NCBI GenBank assembly: GCA_040882285.1
Contig: JBBEBQ010000005.1
Span: 241,681-305,680, forward strand
From: Gemmatimonadaceae bacterium
GTDB lineage: Bacteria; Gemmatimonadota; Gemmatimonadetes; Gemmatimonadales; Gemmatimonadaceae
Direction of reading: 5' to 3'
Length of the DNA: 64,000 bases
The notes below the pieces were generated by a model. The model saw nothing but the letters and a program-made list of their open reading frames with translations. It made no database searches and had not been told where the DNA came from. Of this stretch, positions 49,927-60,522 are shown piece by piece. Each line of letters starts with the position of its first letter. The stretch's first letter is position 1. The position numbers and the translations under genes are program-made.

Positions 49927-52900
49927 CTACGGGCGAAGCTTCGTGAGGGCGCGAACGAGTCCATCGAGGAGCGTGGAGCCGCCAAGCCGGGTCAGCTTCA
50001 GAGACAGCGGGTGCGTCCGTCGCACTTCCGCCGAGAACTGCACGTCCTGAAACGCCGCCGCGAGACCCTTCACGCGCGGAACGGCATAATCTCTAAAGGT
50101 AATACGGGCCTCCGCGCCCCGCACGAAGATGGACTCGATCTCGAGCGCGCCCCCTAGGACGCGCAGCAGGCTGGTGGCAAAGAACCCCTCCGCCGCCGGC
50201 GGCAGCGGACCGAACCGGTCGCGCACTTCCTGCCGCACCTGTTCGACATCCGCGGCTTCGGTAAGGTTCGTCAGCCTGCGATATATGTCGAGCTTGGCGT
50301 CCTGCGAGGGTATGTAGTCGTCGGGCAGGAAGGCCGGCGCGTCGAGCGACACCTCCGCGGGCTGGAGCTTGGGGCCGGTGTCGCCGCGCAGCATGCGGCG
50401 CACCGTCTCGTCGAGCAGCCGCAGATACATGTCGAACCCGACGGCCTGCACGAACCCCGACTGCTCCGGCCCAAGCAGGTTGCCCGCGCCGCGCAGCTCC
50501 ATGTCCTTGAGCGCGATGCGGTAGCCGGAGCCGAGCTCGGTGTGGTGCTCCAGGATCTTCAGCCGCCGGTTCGCCTCTTCGTCCACGGTCTCCGGCACGA
50601 GGAGGTAGCAGTACGCCCGGCGGTGCGAGCGGCCGACGCGGCCGCGGAGCTGGTACAGCTGCGCGAGGCCCAGCGTGTCGGCCCGGTTCACGAACATCGT
50701 GTTGGCGTTGGGCACGTCCAGCCCCGACTCGACGATCATCGTCGAGACCAGGATGTCCAGCTCCTCGTTGACGAACCTGCGCATGACGGATTCGAGGTCG
50801 CGCTCGCGCATCTGCCCGTGCGCCACGCCGATGCGCGCGCGCGGGGCGAGCCGCTGCACGTGGTCGGCGACCGCTTGAATGGTCTCGATCCGGTTGTGCA
50901 CGAAGAACACCTGGCCGCCGCGGTCCAGCTCGCGCGCGATCCCCTCTTCCAGCAGGCCGTCGTCCCACGGCTCGACGAACGTGAGCACCGGCGAGCGGTC
51001 GCGCGGCGCGGTCTGCATCAGCGTCATGTCACGCAGCCCGGCGAGCGAGAGATGCAGCGTCCGCGGGATCGGTGTCGCCGTGAGGGTGAGCGCGTCCGTC
51101 TGCAGCCGCAGCTGCTTCAGCCGCTCCTTGTGCTTCACCCCGAAGCGGTGCTCCTCGTCCACCACGATCAGCCCCAGCTCGCCGAAGTTGACGTCGGCGC
51201 TCAGCAGCCGGTGAGTTCCTATGACGATGTCCGCCTTCTTTTCCGCGATCTCCGCGAGCACTTCCGCCTGCTCCTTCGCGGTCTGGAACCGGCTCAGCGT
51301 GCGCACTGTCACGGGAAAATCGGCCAGCCGGTCGCCAAAGGTTCGCGCGTGCTGCTCGGCCAGGATCGTGGTGGGGACGAGCACCGCGACCTGGCGCCCC
51401 GACTGCACCGCCTTGAACGCGGCGCGCACGGCGACCTCCGTCTTGCCGTAGCCGACGTCGCCGACGAGCAGACGATCCATCGGCCGCGTCCCCTCCATGT
51501 CCGCCTTGACGTCCTCGGTCGCGCGCCGCTGGTCGGGCGTGTCCTCGAACAGGAACGACGATTCCAGCTGCCGCTGCCAGGCCGTATCCGGGACGTGCTG
51601 CGCGCGGGTGGCGATCTTGCGCCGCGCGTACAGGTCGAGCAGCTCCGCGGTCATCTCCTGAATCGCGGCCCGCGTTCGGTCGCGCTGCCGCGTCCACCGC
51701 TTTCCGCCCAGCTTGTGCAGGTGCGGCGGCGCCGCGTCGCCGTCGATGTCGTCCGAGGCGCGGAACCGCTCGAGCTGGTCAATCTTGTACAGCGGCACGT
51801 TGAGCCGGTCGCCGCCGGCGTACTCGATCACCGCGACCTCGACGGTGCTTTCCCGCACGAACAGCTTCTCCATGCCGCGGTAGATCCCGACGCCGTGCTC
51901 GAGATGCACCACGTAATCGCCCGGCTTGAGCGCGGCCCCCGAGTCGAACGCGCTGCCGCCGGAATACTTTCGCGCGCGCCGGATCCGCCGCTCGCGGCTG
52001 AATATCTCGTGGTCGGTGAGCACGCGAAGACCCGGATCGCTTCCGCGGGGCGGGACCACGAATCCCCGGTGCAGCACGCCGATCGCGAGCGCGGCGGGCG
52101 ACGGCGGCCCCGGCCCGTCGTCGAGCAGCTCCTCCAGCCGCTCGGCCTGCCCCGCGTTGTCGCACAGGATTACCGTGGGCGTGCCGTCGCGGACCGTGCG
52201 GCGGAGCTGCTTGATGTCGCGCGCGATCGCCTCGGGAGCGCGGATCGGGAAGACGATGTCCTCGCCGTCGCTCGCCGCGGAGTGCAGCGCGACGGATCCG
52301 AACGACGCGAGCCGCCGCGTCACGTCCTCCGGCCGGTCGTACAGCTCTTCCCTGTCGGGCGCGTCCTCGCCGCGGCGGCGGGCGAGATCGATGTGGTGCT
52401 GCGCCTCGTCCCACGTGCGCGCCAGCTCGGCGTCGAGCTTCGTGCCTTCGGGGTACACGACGACCGTGTCCGGCGGCCACAGGTCCGCGATGGAGATCCG
52501 CTCGAATTCCTCGGTCGTGGTGGTGACTTGCCCGTCCACCGGCAGCACGAGCGCCAGCTCCGCCTCGCGCGTCGAGCGCTGCGAGCCCACGTCGAAATGC
52601 CGCAGCTCGGCGATCTCGTCGCCGAAGAATTCCAGCCGCACCGGCTCGGCCATGCCGAAGCCGTAGATGTCGAGGATCCCGCCGCGCACGCTGAACTGCG
52701 CGACGTCGTCCACCATGTCCACGCGCTCGAAGCCGATAGACTCCAGGTGCTCGATCAGCTGCGTCGGACGATGAACGTCGCCTTTCCGGAGCTCGAGCCT
52801 GGCGGCGGACAGCGCGCGCGCGAGCCGGGTGCGCTCCATGACCGCGCGCGCCGTGGTGAGCAGCACGCGAATCCCGCCGCGCGCCATGCGCTCCAGCGTC

Positions 52901-53217
52901 TCGACCCGCTCACCCGCGACTTCGGCGTGCGGCTCCGCTTCGCCGAACGCCTCGCGCGGGGGATAGAACGCGACCGATTCACCGTCGGCGACCGCGCCCA
53001 TGTCGGCGAGCCACCGCTCCGCCTCCGGCACGGCTTCGCAGACAACGACAAATAATCGCCGCTCCAGCCGGCGCGACAGCGCGCTGACCAGGACGGCGTC
53101 GCTCGAGCCATGCAGGCCGGCGACACGGGCGGAAAGGCCCGGGGGTGGGACGCGGTCGAGGAGTTCCGTGAAGGACGGAAGCCCTTCGACCGCCGACAAC
53201 AACAGCGGCAATGGCAT
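49927..53217 (-). CDS. mfd: Transcription-repair coupling factor
   Basis: 1096 residues, near full family length. UvrB-like front, RNA-polymerase interaction domain around [20 protein letters not shown], helicase motifs [12 protein letters not shown] (Walker A), [16 protein letters not shown] and [18 protein letters not shown], and the TRCF C-terminal domain. It removes stalled polymerase and recruits UvrA. It heads a leftward group with the PpiC lipoprotein, surA and pdxA. Confidence 0.95.
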   Translation of the reverse strand: MPLPLLLSAVEGLPSFTELLDRVPPPGLSARVAGLHGSSDAVLVSALSRRLERRLFVVVCEAVPEAERWLADMGAVADGESVAFYPPREAFGEAEPHAEVAGERVETLERMARGGIRVLLTTARAVMERTRLARALSAARLELRKGDVHRPTQLIEHLESIGFERVDMVDDVAQFSVRGGILDIYGFGMAEPVRLEFFGDEIAELRHFDVGSQRSTREAELALVLPVDGQVTTTTEEFERISIADLWPPDTVVVYPEGTKLDAELARTWDEAQHHIDLARRRGEDAPDREELYDRPEDVTRRLASFGSVALHSAASDGEDIVFPIRAPEAIARDIKQLRRTVRDGTPTVILCDNAGQAERLEELLDDGPGPPSPAALAIGVLHRGFVVPPRGSDPGLRVLTDHEIFSRERRIRRARKYSGGSAFDSGAALKPGDYVVHLEHGVGIYRGMEKLFVRESTVEVAVIEYAGGDRLNVPLYKIDQLERFRASDDIDGDAAPPHLHKLGGKRWTRQRDRTRAAIQEMTAELLDLYARRKIATRAQHVPDTAWQRQLESSFLFEDTPDQRRATEDVKADMEGTRPMDRLLVGDVGYGKTEVAVRAAFKAVQSGRQVAVLVPTTILAEQHARTFGDRLADFPVTVRTLSRFQTAKEQAEVLAEIAEKKADIVIGTHRLLSADVNFGELGLIVVDEEHRFGVKHKERLKQLRLQTDALTLTATPIPRTLHLSLAGLRDMTLMQTAPRDRSPVLTFVEPWDDGLLEEGIARELDRGGQVFFVHNRIETIQAVADHVQRLAPRARIGVAHGQMRERDLESVMRRFVNEELDILVSTMIVESGLDVPNANTMFVNRADTLGLAQLYQLRGRVGRSHRRAYCYLLVPETVDEEANRRLKILEHHTELGSGYRIALKDMELRGAGNLLGPEQSGFVQAVGFDMYLRLLDETVRRMLRGDTGPKLQPAEVSLDAPAFLPDDYIPSQDAKLDIYRRLTNLTEAADVEQVRQEVRDRFGPLPPAAEGFFATSLLRVLGGALEIESIFVRGAEARITFRDYAVPRVKGLAAAFQDVQFSAEVRRTHPLSLKLTRLGGSTLLDGLVRALTKLRP

Positions 53218-53258
53218 TGGGGCACCGCAAGGTAACTATGCTCCTGGGTGTTCGACTG

Positions 53259-53795
53259 CCGGAATCCAAGTTGGGAGTGGGGCAGTTTGGAGGGGAAAGT
53301 CAGGCAGTCGTAGCGGACTTCCGCAGAACCGTCGCTCGCAGCCCGCAGAGCATCCGGCGAATCTCAACCGTTTCCCGGGCCAGGCGCTCCCACTCCCGCA
53401 GCTTCATTACTCCGTAGTCCTTGGCGAGATCGAGCTGACCTTCGAGCTCTTTGGACGACTTGATACTGCTGTCCAGGAACTTGGCGAAGTCCTTTGGCGT
53501 ACGCGTCCCGCAACCTTCGATGATGTTGAAGAGGATCGACTCTGCCGCGCGCGTCGTTTGCGAGTGCAGAGGTGCATAACCTCTTCGCGGAAAAGCCCCG
53601 GTCGCGCGCCGAACCGCGATGCAGTGCGCATGTGCCCTCGCCCACACGTCCAGCTTCCGGTGATCCTGCATCTCGCAAGTAGCCGCGAATCAGCAGAACA
53701 AACACCATCCAGCTACGACTCGTCCAATCGAATCTCTGCAGTGTTTCTCCTCACTGCCCCACTCCAAACTGCCACACTCCAAACTTGGATTCCGG
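53259..53795. mobile_element. Small element with 37-bp inverted repeats around a four-helix-bundle gene
   Basis: CCGGAATCCAAGTT begins both ends. The left arm 53259-53295 and the right arm 53759-53795 are inverted copies agreeing at 34 of 37 positions, every mismatch being G versus T. They enclose 463 bp whose only gene is the S23/IVP-type ORF. This is the size and plan of a small insertion unit or a free-standing intervening sequence. No target duplication is obvious. Confidence 0.7.
53300..53671 (-). CDS. Four-helix-bundle protein (S23/IVP family), second copy
   Basis: 123 residues beginning [20 protein letters not shown], with [19 protein letters not shown] and [17 protein letters not shown] in later helices. 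It is the same family as the protein at 26961, but divergent. It fills the element between two inverted repeats. Proteins of this family are encoded inside 23S rRNA intervening sequences and near some retroelements. Function is unknown. Confidence 0.82.
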   Translation of the reverse strand: MQDHRKLDVWARAHAHCIAVRRATGAFPRRGYAPLHSQTTRAAESILFNIIEGCGTRTPKDFAKFLDSSIKSSKELEGQLDLAKDYGVMKLREWERLARETVEIRRMLCGLRATVLRKSATTA

Positions 53796-53857
53796 TGAGC
53801 CCCCGCTCGGACTCTATATTTCAACCCTTCCCCGTCAAAGTCCCGCAAATCAGCCCC

Positions 53858-55663
<1,806 letters not shown>

Positions 55664-56773
55664 ATGACGTCACTGGTCGTGCAGACGAGCTTCATTGGCG
55701 ACATGGTGCTGACCACGCCATTGATCGCGGAGCTGGCTCGCCGGGGACCGGTGGACGTACTCACCACGCCGATCACGGGAACGTTGCTCGCGAACAATCC
55801 CGCCGTCCGCCGCGTGATCCTGTACGACAAGCGCGGCGCGGACCGCGGGCCCGTCGGCCTCTGGCGCGCGGCGCGCTCGACGCGCGAGCTGTTCGACGAG
55901 GGCAGAATGCACCCCGTGAGCTACGACGCGGCGTATCTCGCCCAGGGATCGATCCGGAGCGCGATGGCCGCGCGCCTCGTGGGAGCCGGGGAGTACGTCG
56001 GCTTCAGTACCTCGGCCGGTCGCGCGCTGTACACCAGGGTCATCCCCTACCGCGAGGACCAGCATCACGCCGAGCGGCTCTGGTCGCTCGCCGCCTGGAA
56101 CGAACCGGGCGCAGCCCCGGCGCCGAATATCCGCCCCGCGCTCTACCCCGGAGAAAAGGAACGCGAGGCCGTCGACGTTCTGCTGGGTCGAGCGCCGTCC
56201 AAGCCGGCGCCTCGGGGCAGTCACCAGTCACTAGTCACTAGTCACCAGTCACTCGTAGTCCTGGCTCCCGGCAGCACCTGGGCCACCAAGCGCTGGCCGT
56301 ACTTCGCCGAGCTCGCGCGCATTCTCGCGGCGCGCTTCCGTGTAGCCATTGTCGGGAGCGACGCGGAGCAGGACGCCGCGCGCACGATCCGCAACGAAGC
56401 GGCAGTCGAGATCTGCGACGCGACCGGCCGGCTGTCGCTGCTCGGCTCGGCCGAGCTGATCGGACGCGCCGCGGCGCTCGTCACCAACGATTCCGCGCCG
56501 CTCCATCTGGCCTCGGCCATGAACACGCCCACGGTGGCCGTGTTCGGCCCCACGGTCCCCGCCTTCGGCTTCGGTCCGCTCGCCTCGCGCAATGCGGTCG
56601 CCGGCCTCGATTCCCTGGCGTGCCGCCCCTGCCACCGCCACGGCCCCCGCCGCTGTCCGCTTGGCCATTGGCGGTGCATGCGCGACCTTTCCCCGGAGCA
56701 CGTCGCGCAGCTCGTCGAGACCGTAGCCGACGAGCGGTTAGCCAACAGCCAACAGCCAACAGCCAACAGCTAG
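55664..56773 (+). CDS. Glycosyltransferase family 9 (heptosyltransferase-like)
   Basis: 369 residues. N-terminal half (SLVVQTSFIGDMVLTTPLIAELARRG) and C-terminal nucleotide-sugar part (APGSTWATKRWPYFAELAR, TNDSAPLHLASAMNTPTVAVFGPT) are those of GT9 enzymes of lipopolysaccharide core synthesis. A heptamer array codes for the linker SHQSLVTSHQSLV (about 187-199) between the domains, and another codes for the last residues SQQPTANS with the TAG stop. Neither stretch belongs to the family. The acceptor sugar is unknown. Confidence 0.85.
   Translation: MTSLVVQTSFIGDMVLTTPLIAELARRGPVDVLTTPITGTLLANNPAVRRVILYDKRGADRGPVGLWRAARSTRELFDEGRMHPVSYDAAYLAQGSIRSAMAARLVGAGEYVGFSTSAGRALYTRVIPYREDQHHAERLWSLAAWNEPGAAPAPNIRPALYPGEKEREAVDVLLGRAPSKPAPRGSHQSLVTSHQSLVVLAPGSTWATKRWPYFAELARILAARFRVAIVGSDAEQDAARTIRNEAAVEICDATGRLSLLGSAELIGRAAALVTNDSAPLHLASAMNTPTVAVFGPTVPAFGFGPLASRNAVAGLDSLACRPCHRHGPRRCPLGHWRCMRDLSPEHVAQLVETVADERLANSQQPTANS
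56221..56255. repeat. Heptamer array inside the glycosyltransferase gene, TCACTAG type
   Basis: TCACCAG, TCACTAG, TCACTAG, TCACCAG, TCACTCG in the interdomain linker. The reading frame is kept and the stop TAG triplet is out of frame here. Confidence 0.88.
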
Positions 56774-56775
56774 CA
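56741..56775. repeat. Heptamer array at the glycosyltransferase stop, GCCAACA type
   Basis: Four GCCAACA units and GCTAGCA; the stop codon TAG is part of the fifth unit, and the next gene's ATG follows at once. Confidence 0.88.
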
Positions 56776-57770
56776 TGTCCGTCCGCGAGCGCTACATCGT
56801 CGGCGTCGACCTCGGCGGCACCAACATCGTCGTCGGCGCCATGCCGGAAGACGGGAGCTCGGAGCTGGCCATGCGGTCGCTCCCCACGCGCGGCGAAGAG
56901 GGACCGGCCGCGGTGGTGGACAGAATCGTCGGCATGGTCGAGGACGTCATCGCCGAGGTCATGGCGGATACGGGCGCGACGCGGGAAGACTTTCTCGGAG
57001 TGGGCATCGGCTCGCCCGGACCGCTCGACCGCGAGCGCGGCCTGGTGATAGTCTCGCCCAACCTCGGCTGGAAGGATTTCCCGCTGCGCGACGAGATCGG
57101 CTCCCGCGTGAAAATGCTCGCCACGCTCGACAACGACGCCAACTGCGCCACGCTCGGCGAGTGGTGGTGCGGCGCGGCTAAAGGTCACCGCAACGTCGTC
57201 GGAATGACGATCGGCACGGGCATCGGCGGCGGCCTCATCATCGAGGGCCAGCTGTACCATGGATCGTCGGACGCGGCTGGGGAGATCGGCCACACCACCA
57301 TCGACTCCAACGGCCGCCTGTGCAAGTGCGGCAACTACGGCTGCGTCGAGGCGTACGCGAGCGGCACCGCGATCGCCATCCGCGCGCGCGAAGCGCTGGC
57401 GAACGGAGAGGGCTCGACCCTGCTCGCGCTCGCCGGCGGCGACCCCGCCAACATCACCGCCCAGACCGTGTACGAGGCGGCCAAGCAGAACGACCCGATC
57501 GCGCTCGAGGTCGTGCGCGAGACCGCTCGCATCCTCGGTACGGCCATATCCACGCTGATCAACATCCTCAATCCGGACATCGTGGTCATCGCCGGCGGCG
57601 TCACGCAGGCGGGCGACGCGCTGTTCGAGCCGCTGCGGAGCGAAGTCCGCCGCCGCGCCTTCAAGACGGCGGTGGACGCGTGCGAGATCGTGCCGGGAAT
57701 GCTCCCCCTTTCCGCGGGCGTCGTCGGCGCGGTCGCGACCTTCAAAGCGCAGACGTTCGGGAAGGTGTAA
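56775..57770 (+). CDS. ROK-family sugar kinase (glucokinase-like)
   Basis: 331 residues. DLGGTNIVVG phosphate loop, DNDANCAT, GTGIGGGLI, the ROK zinc block GEIGHTTIDSNGRLCKCGNY with CVEAYASG, and GGVTQAGDALFEPL. This set is typical of bacterial glucokinases. Touches the preceding gene and is followed by a PfkB kinase (TAATG). Confidence 0.9.
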   Translation: MSVRERYIVGVDLGGTNIVVGAMPEDGSSELAMRSLPTRGEEGPAAVVDRIVGMVEDVIAEVMADTGATREDFLGVGIGSPGPLDRERGLVIVSPNLGWKDFPLRDEIGSRVKMLATLDNDANCATLGEWWCGAAKGHRNVVGMTIGTGIGGGLIIEGQLYHGSSDAAGEIGHTTIDSNGRLCKCGNYGCVEAYASGTAIAIRAREALANGEGSTLLALAGGDPANITAQTVYEAAKQNDPIALEVVRETARILGTAISTLINILNPDIVVIAGGVTQAGDALFEPLRSEVRRRAFKTAVDACEIVPGMLPLSAGVVGAVATFKAQTFGKV

Positions 57771-58747
57771 TGGCCCCGCGGCGGGTCGGGGTCATCGGCA
57801 GCTTCGTGTGGGACGAGATTCACGGCCGCGACCCGCGCGACACTCCCGTGCAGGAGTGGGGCGGGATCACCTACGCGCTGAGCGCGCTCGACGCCGCGCT
57901 GCCGCCCGACTGGGAAGTGGTTCCGCTGGTGAAGGTCGGCTACGACATGGCCGCGCACGCCCGCGAGTTCCTCTCGCGCCTCCGGCGAATCGCGCCGGAC
58001 GCGGCGCCGATCGAGGTGCCGCACCCGAACAACCGCGTCGTACTCCGCTACACGAGCGCTGAGCAGAGATGCGAGCAGCTCATGGGCGGAGTCCCGACGT
58101 GGCACTGGCTCGGGCTCAAGCCGCTGCTCAAGGACCTGGACGCGCTGTACGTCAATCTCATCAGCGGCTTCGAGCTGGACCTGGAGACGGCGCAGCTCAT
58201 CCGGCAGAACTTTTCCGGCCCGATCTACTGCGATCTGCACTCGCTGCTGCTGGCGACGAGCCCGGACGGAATGCGCATTCCCCAGCCGCTGCCGAATGCC
58301 ACGGCGTGGTACGGCTGCTTCGACATCCTGCAAGTGAACGAGCAGGAGGCCGCGCTGCTCGCGCCGGATCCGATGACGCTGGCCGCGTCGGCGTTTGCAG
58401 CCGGCGTGCAGTTCCTGGCGCTCACCGCGGGGAGCCGCGGCGTCATTTACTTCGCCGCGCCAGGCTTCGAGCGCATCTCCGATCTCACAAAGCTTCGCGC
58501 CAATATGGTTCCCCACACCGGCGCGATTCGCACCGCGAAAATTTCCGCAACGGCGAGCAGAGAAAAAAATGGCGATCCTACGGGGTGCGGCGATGTGTGG
58601 GGAGCGACATATTTCTCCCGTCTTCTTGCCGGCGACACATTCATCGAAGCAATCGGGAGAGCGATGGTGGCGGCGGCGAGAAATGTCGATCACAAGGGCG
58701 CGACCGGCCTTGCGAATCACTTGAGGGGGGAACTCAGCGTCCGGTGA
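57770..58747 (+). CDS. PfkB-family carbohydrate kinase
   Basis: 325 residues from the ATG at 57770 (overlapping the ROK stop). The motif GDPTGCGDVWGA with the catalytic Asp lies near residue 270, the usual C-terminal place, and the start GVIGSFVWDEIHGRD resembles the family start. The substrate sugar is unknown. Overlaps the next gene by 4 bases. Confidence 0.82.
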   Translation: MAPRRVGVIGSFVWDEIHGRDPRDTPVQEWGGITYALSALDAALPPDWEVVPLVKVGYDMAAHAREFLSRLRRIAPDAAPIEVPHPNNRVVLRYTSAEQRCEQLMGGVPTWHWLGLKPLLKDLDALYVNLISGFELDLETAQLIRQNFSGPIYCDLHSLLLATSPDGMRIPQPLPNATAWYGCFDILQVNEQEAALLAPDPMTLAASAFAAGVQFLALTAGSRGVIYFAAPGFERISDLTKLRANMVPHTGAIRTAKISATASREKNGDPTGCGDVWGATYFSRLLAGDTFIEAIGRAMVAAARNVDHKGATGLANHLRGELSVR

Positions 58748-59634
58748 CAACTCTGATCAATGTCCCACCTACACTGGATGACAAGACTTTTGAGCAGGTT
58801 CTCGATCAACTGGCCCCTCTCCCCGCCGACGACAAGATCATCGTCGACGCCCGCCACACGCGCTGGGCGTCCCCGTACGGGCTCACGGCGTTGCTGACGC
58901 TGGCCCAGTCGCGGCCGGACCGGCCCGGGTTCTACCCGCCCGAATCGGAGACGACCGGCTCGTACTGGGCCCGCACGGACTTCTACAAGCACGCGGAAGA
59001 GCTGTACGAGTTCCACGGCAAGGCGCAACGCTCCCCGCCGCACCGCGAGTCCGACGTTTTGCTCGAGATCACTCCGATCGTCCAGAGTGCGGACGTGCAC
59101 AACGTCGTCGAGAGGATCCAGAAGAAGGCGCAGGAGATTCTCATGGGCAAGCTGAACCTCGATTCCAGCTCGACCATGCGCTTCACCATGGCGCTCTCCG
59201 AGGCGTGCCAGAACATCATCGAGCACGCCGGCTGCGGCGGCTGGGTGGCGGTGCAGACCTACACCTGGCAGCAGCGCCTGAACGGGCGCCGCGTCGTCGT
59301 GATCGCCGTGTGCGACGCCGGAGTCGGCTTCCGCCAATCGCTGGAGAGCTCGCCGGCCCGGCGGCTGCGCGACCGCTGGAACGACGCGATCGCGCTCGAG
59401 GACGCGGTGCTCAACGGAGTGAGCCGCTTCACCGACAAGGGACGCGGCCAGGGCTTCGCCGGGATGCGGAAGTTCGTCAGCCACTGGGATGGCAAGCTCT
59501 CGGTGCGGAGCGGCACCGCGCGGATCGTCGCGAGCGTTCCCGACTGGGACCCGGACGAGATGGCGCGCGAGGAAGGGCTGTCCCCCTTTCCCGGCGCGCA
59601 GCTGCAGATCACGATCCCGCAGAGGGTCGCGTAG
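58744..59634 (+). CDS. STAS-like plus HATPase (anti-sigma kinase-like) protein
   Basis: 296 residues from the GTG at 58744 (GTGA overlap). The first 100 residues resemble a STAS-type switch domain (KIIVDARHTRWASPYGLTALLTL). The remainder has the histidine-kinase-like ATPase fold of anti-sigma kinases: MALSEACQNIIEHAG, AVCDAGVGFRQSL, DKGRGQGFAGMRKF. The acidic and histidine residues of the ATP site are present. It is probably a partner-switching regulator. Confidence 0.75.
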   Translation: MTTLINVPPTLDDKTFEQVLDQLAPLPADDKIIVDARHTRWASPYGLTALLTLAQSRPDRPGFYPPESETTGSYWARTDFYKHAEELYEFHGKAQRSPPHRESDVLLEITPIVQSADVHNVVERIQKKAQEILMGKLNLDSSSTMRFTMALSEACQNIIEHAGCGGWVAVQTYTWQQRLNGRRVVVIAVCDAGVGFRQSLESSPARRLRDRWNDAIALEDAVLNGVSRFTDKGRGQGFAGMRKFVSHWDGKLSVRSGTARIVASVPDWDPDEMAREEGLSPFPGAQLQITIPQRVA

Positions 59635-59635
59635 C

Positions 59636-60190
59636 ATGGTCAACCACATCGACCTCAGCTCGGTTCTGAAGCGCAGCGTCTGCGCGCTGTACTCGAATCT
59701 CGTGACCCGCCCGACAGGCGCCGCCGTCCGCACCGAGATCGAGCTCCAGCTCGGCCAGCTCGGCCCGCAGGCCCTCACCATCATCGACTTCTCCCACGTC
59801 GGCGCGCTCGACTTCTCCTGCGCCGACGAGATAGTCGCGAAGCTGCTCCTCTCGAGCATCGCGAACCCTGAGCGGCAGGACGTGTATTTCGTATTCAGGG
59901 GAATGACCGACTCTCACCTGGACGCCATCGAGACCGTGCTGGAGCGGCACGGGCTGGCGCTGGTCTACGACCGGGGCGCGGACGACGTGCGCCTGTTCGG
60001 CGACATCGATCCCGCCGGCCGCGAGGCGTGGGAAGCCGTGTTCAACTGCGGCGGCGGGCCGGCCGACGAGATCGCCGCCACCGTCGGCATCTCCTGCGAG
60101 GAAGCGAGCGCGCTGCTCGAGGACCTGCGCCGCCGCCGGCTGCTGATGCGCACCGAGGCGGGCTACGTGGCGGTGCGCCCGGTATCTTGA
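59636..60190 (+). CDS. STAS-like protein with a C-terminal winged helix
   Basis: 184 residues from the ATG at 59636. A STAS/DUF4325-like half (VRTEIELQLGQLGPQALTIIDFSHVGALDFSCADEIVAKLLL) is followed by a winged-helix-like end (ADEIAATVGISCEEASALLEDLRRRRLLMRTEAGY). It stands beside the STAS-ATPase gene and could be its target or antagonist. Partner-switching is inferred from neighbours. Confidence 0.65.
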   Translation: MVNHIDLSSVLKRSVCALYSNLVTRPTGAAVRTEIELQLGQLGPQALTIIDFSHVGALDFSCADEIVAKLLLSSIANPERQDVYFVFRGMTDSHLDAIETVLERHGLALVYDRGADDVRLFGDIDPAGREAWEAVFNCGGGPADEIAATVGISCEEASALLEDLRRRRLLMRTEAGYVAVRPVS

Positions 60191-60522
60191 TGCTGGGGAT
60201 GCGGCCGGCGACGATTCGCAACCTGCGCACGAGGGAGGGCGATCTCCGGGTGACGCGCTACGTCGCCACGCGCCGCGGGGACCCGGAGCGCGGGCCCAAG
60301 ATCTGGATGCGCGCGTCCGACGCGCTGATCCGCCTGGTGGAGAACGGCGAGCTCGTCTGGGTGTTCGGCCCCAGACGGCACGAGCTGGCCGAGCTGGAGA
60401 TCGACGACTCCATTCCGGAAGGCGACGTCTTCGCGCGCGACATCGCCGGACTTTCAATCTCGGAGTACATCCGCGTGTCCAAACCCGATCTCGACACACC
60501 TCGCAACCGGAGCAGGGCCTGA
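60190..60522 (+). CDS. Hypothetical protein (110 aa)
   Basis: From the ATG at 60190 (TGATG overlap). Basic, beta-rich (IRNLRTREGDLRVTRYVATRRGDP, KIWMRASDALIRLVENGELVW, RRHELAELEIDD). No family is recognised. Its stop TGA lies in CTGA with a possible start of the next gene. Confidence 0.55.
   Translation: MLGMRPATIRNLRTREGDLRVTRYVATRRGDPERGPKIWMRASDALIRLVENGELVWVFGPRRHELAELEIDDSIPEGDVFARDIAGLSISEYIRVSKPDLDTPRNRSRA

Noticed and set aside
50542-53055. Long + strand frame opposite mfd
   Set aside because: Antisense shadow; mfd has all helicase motifs in the other strand.
53785-53820. Promoter for lepA (TTGGAT and TATATT)
   Set aside because: The spacing is 24 bases, too long for a normal promoter, and the first box lies in the inverted repeat.
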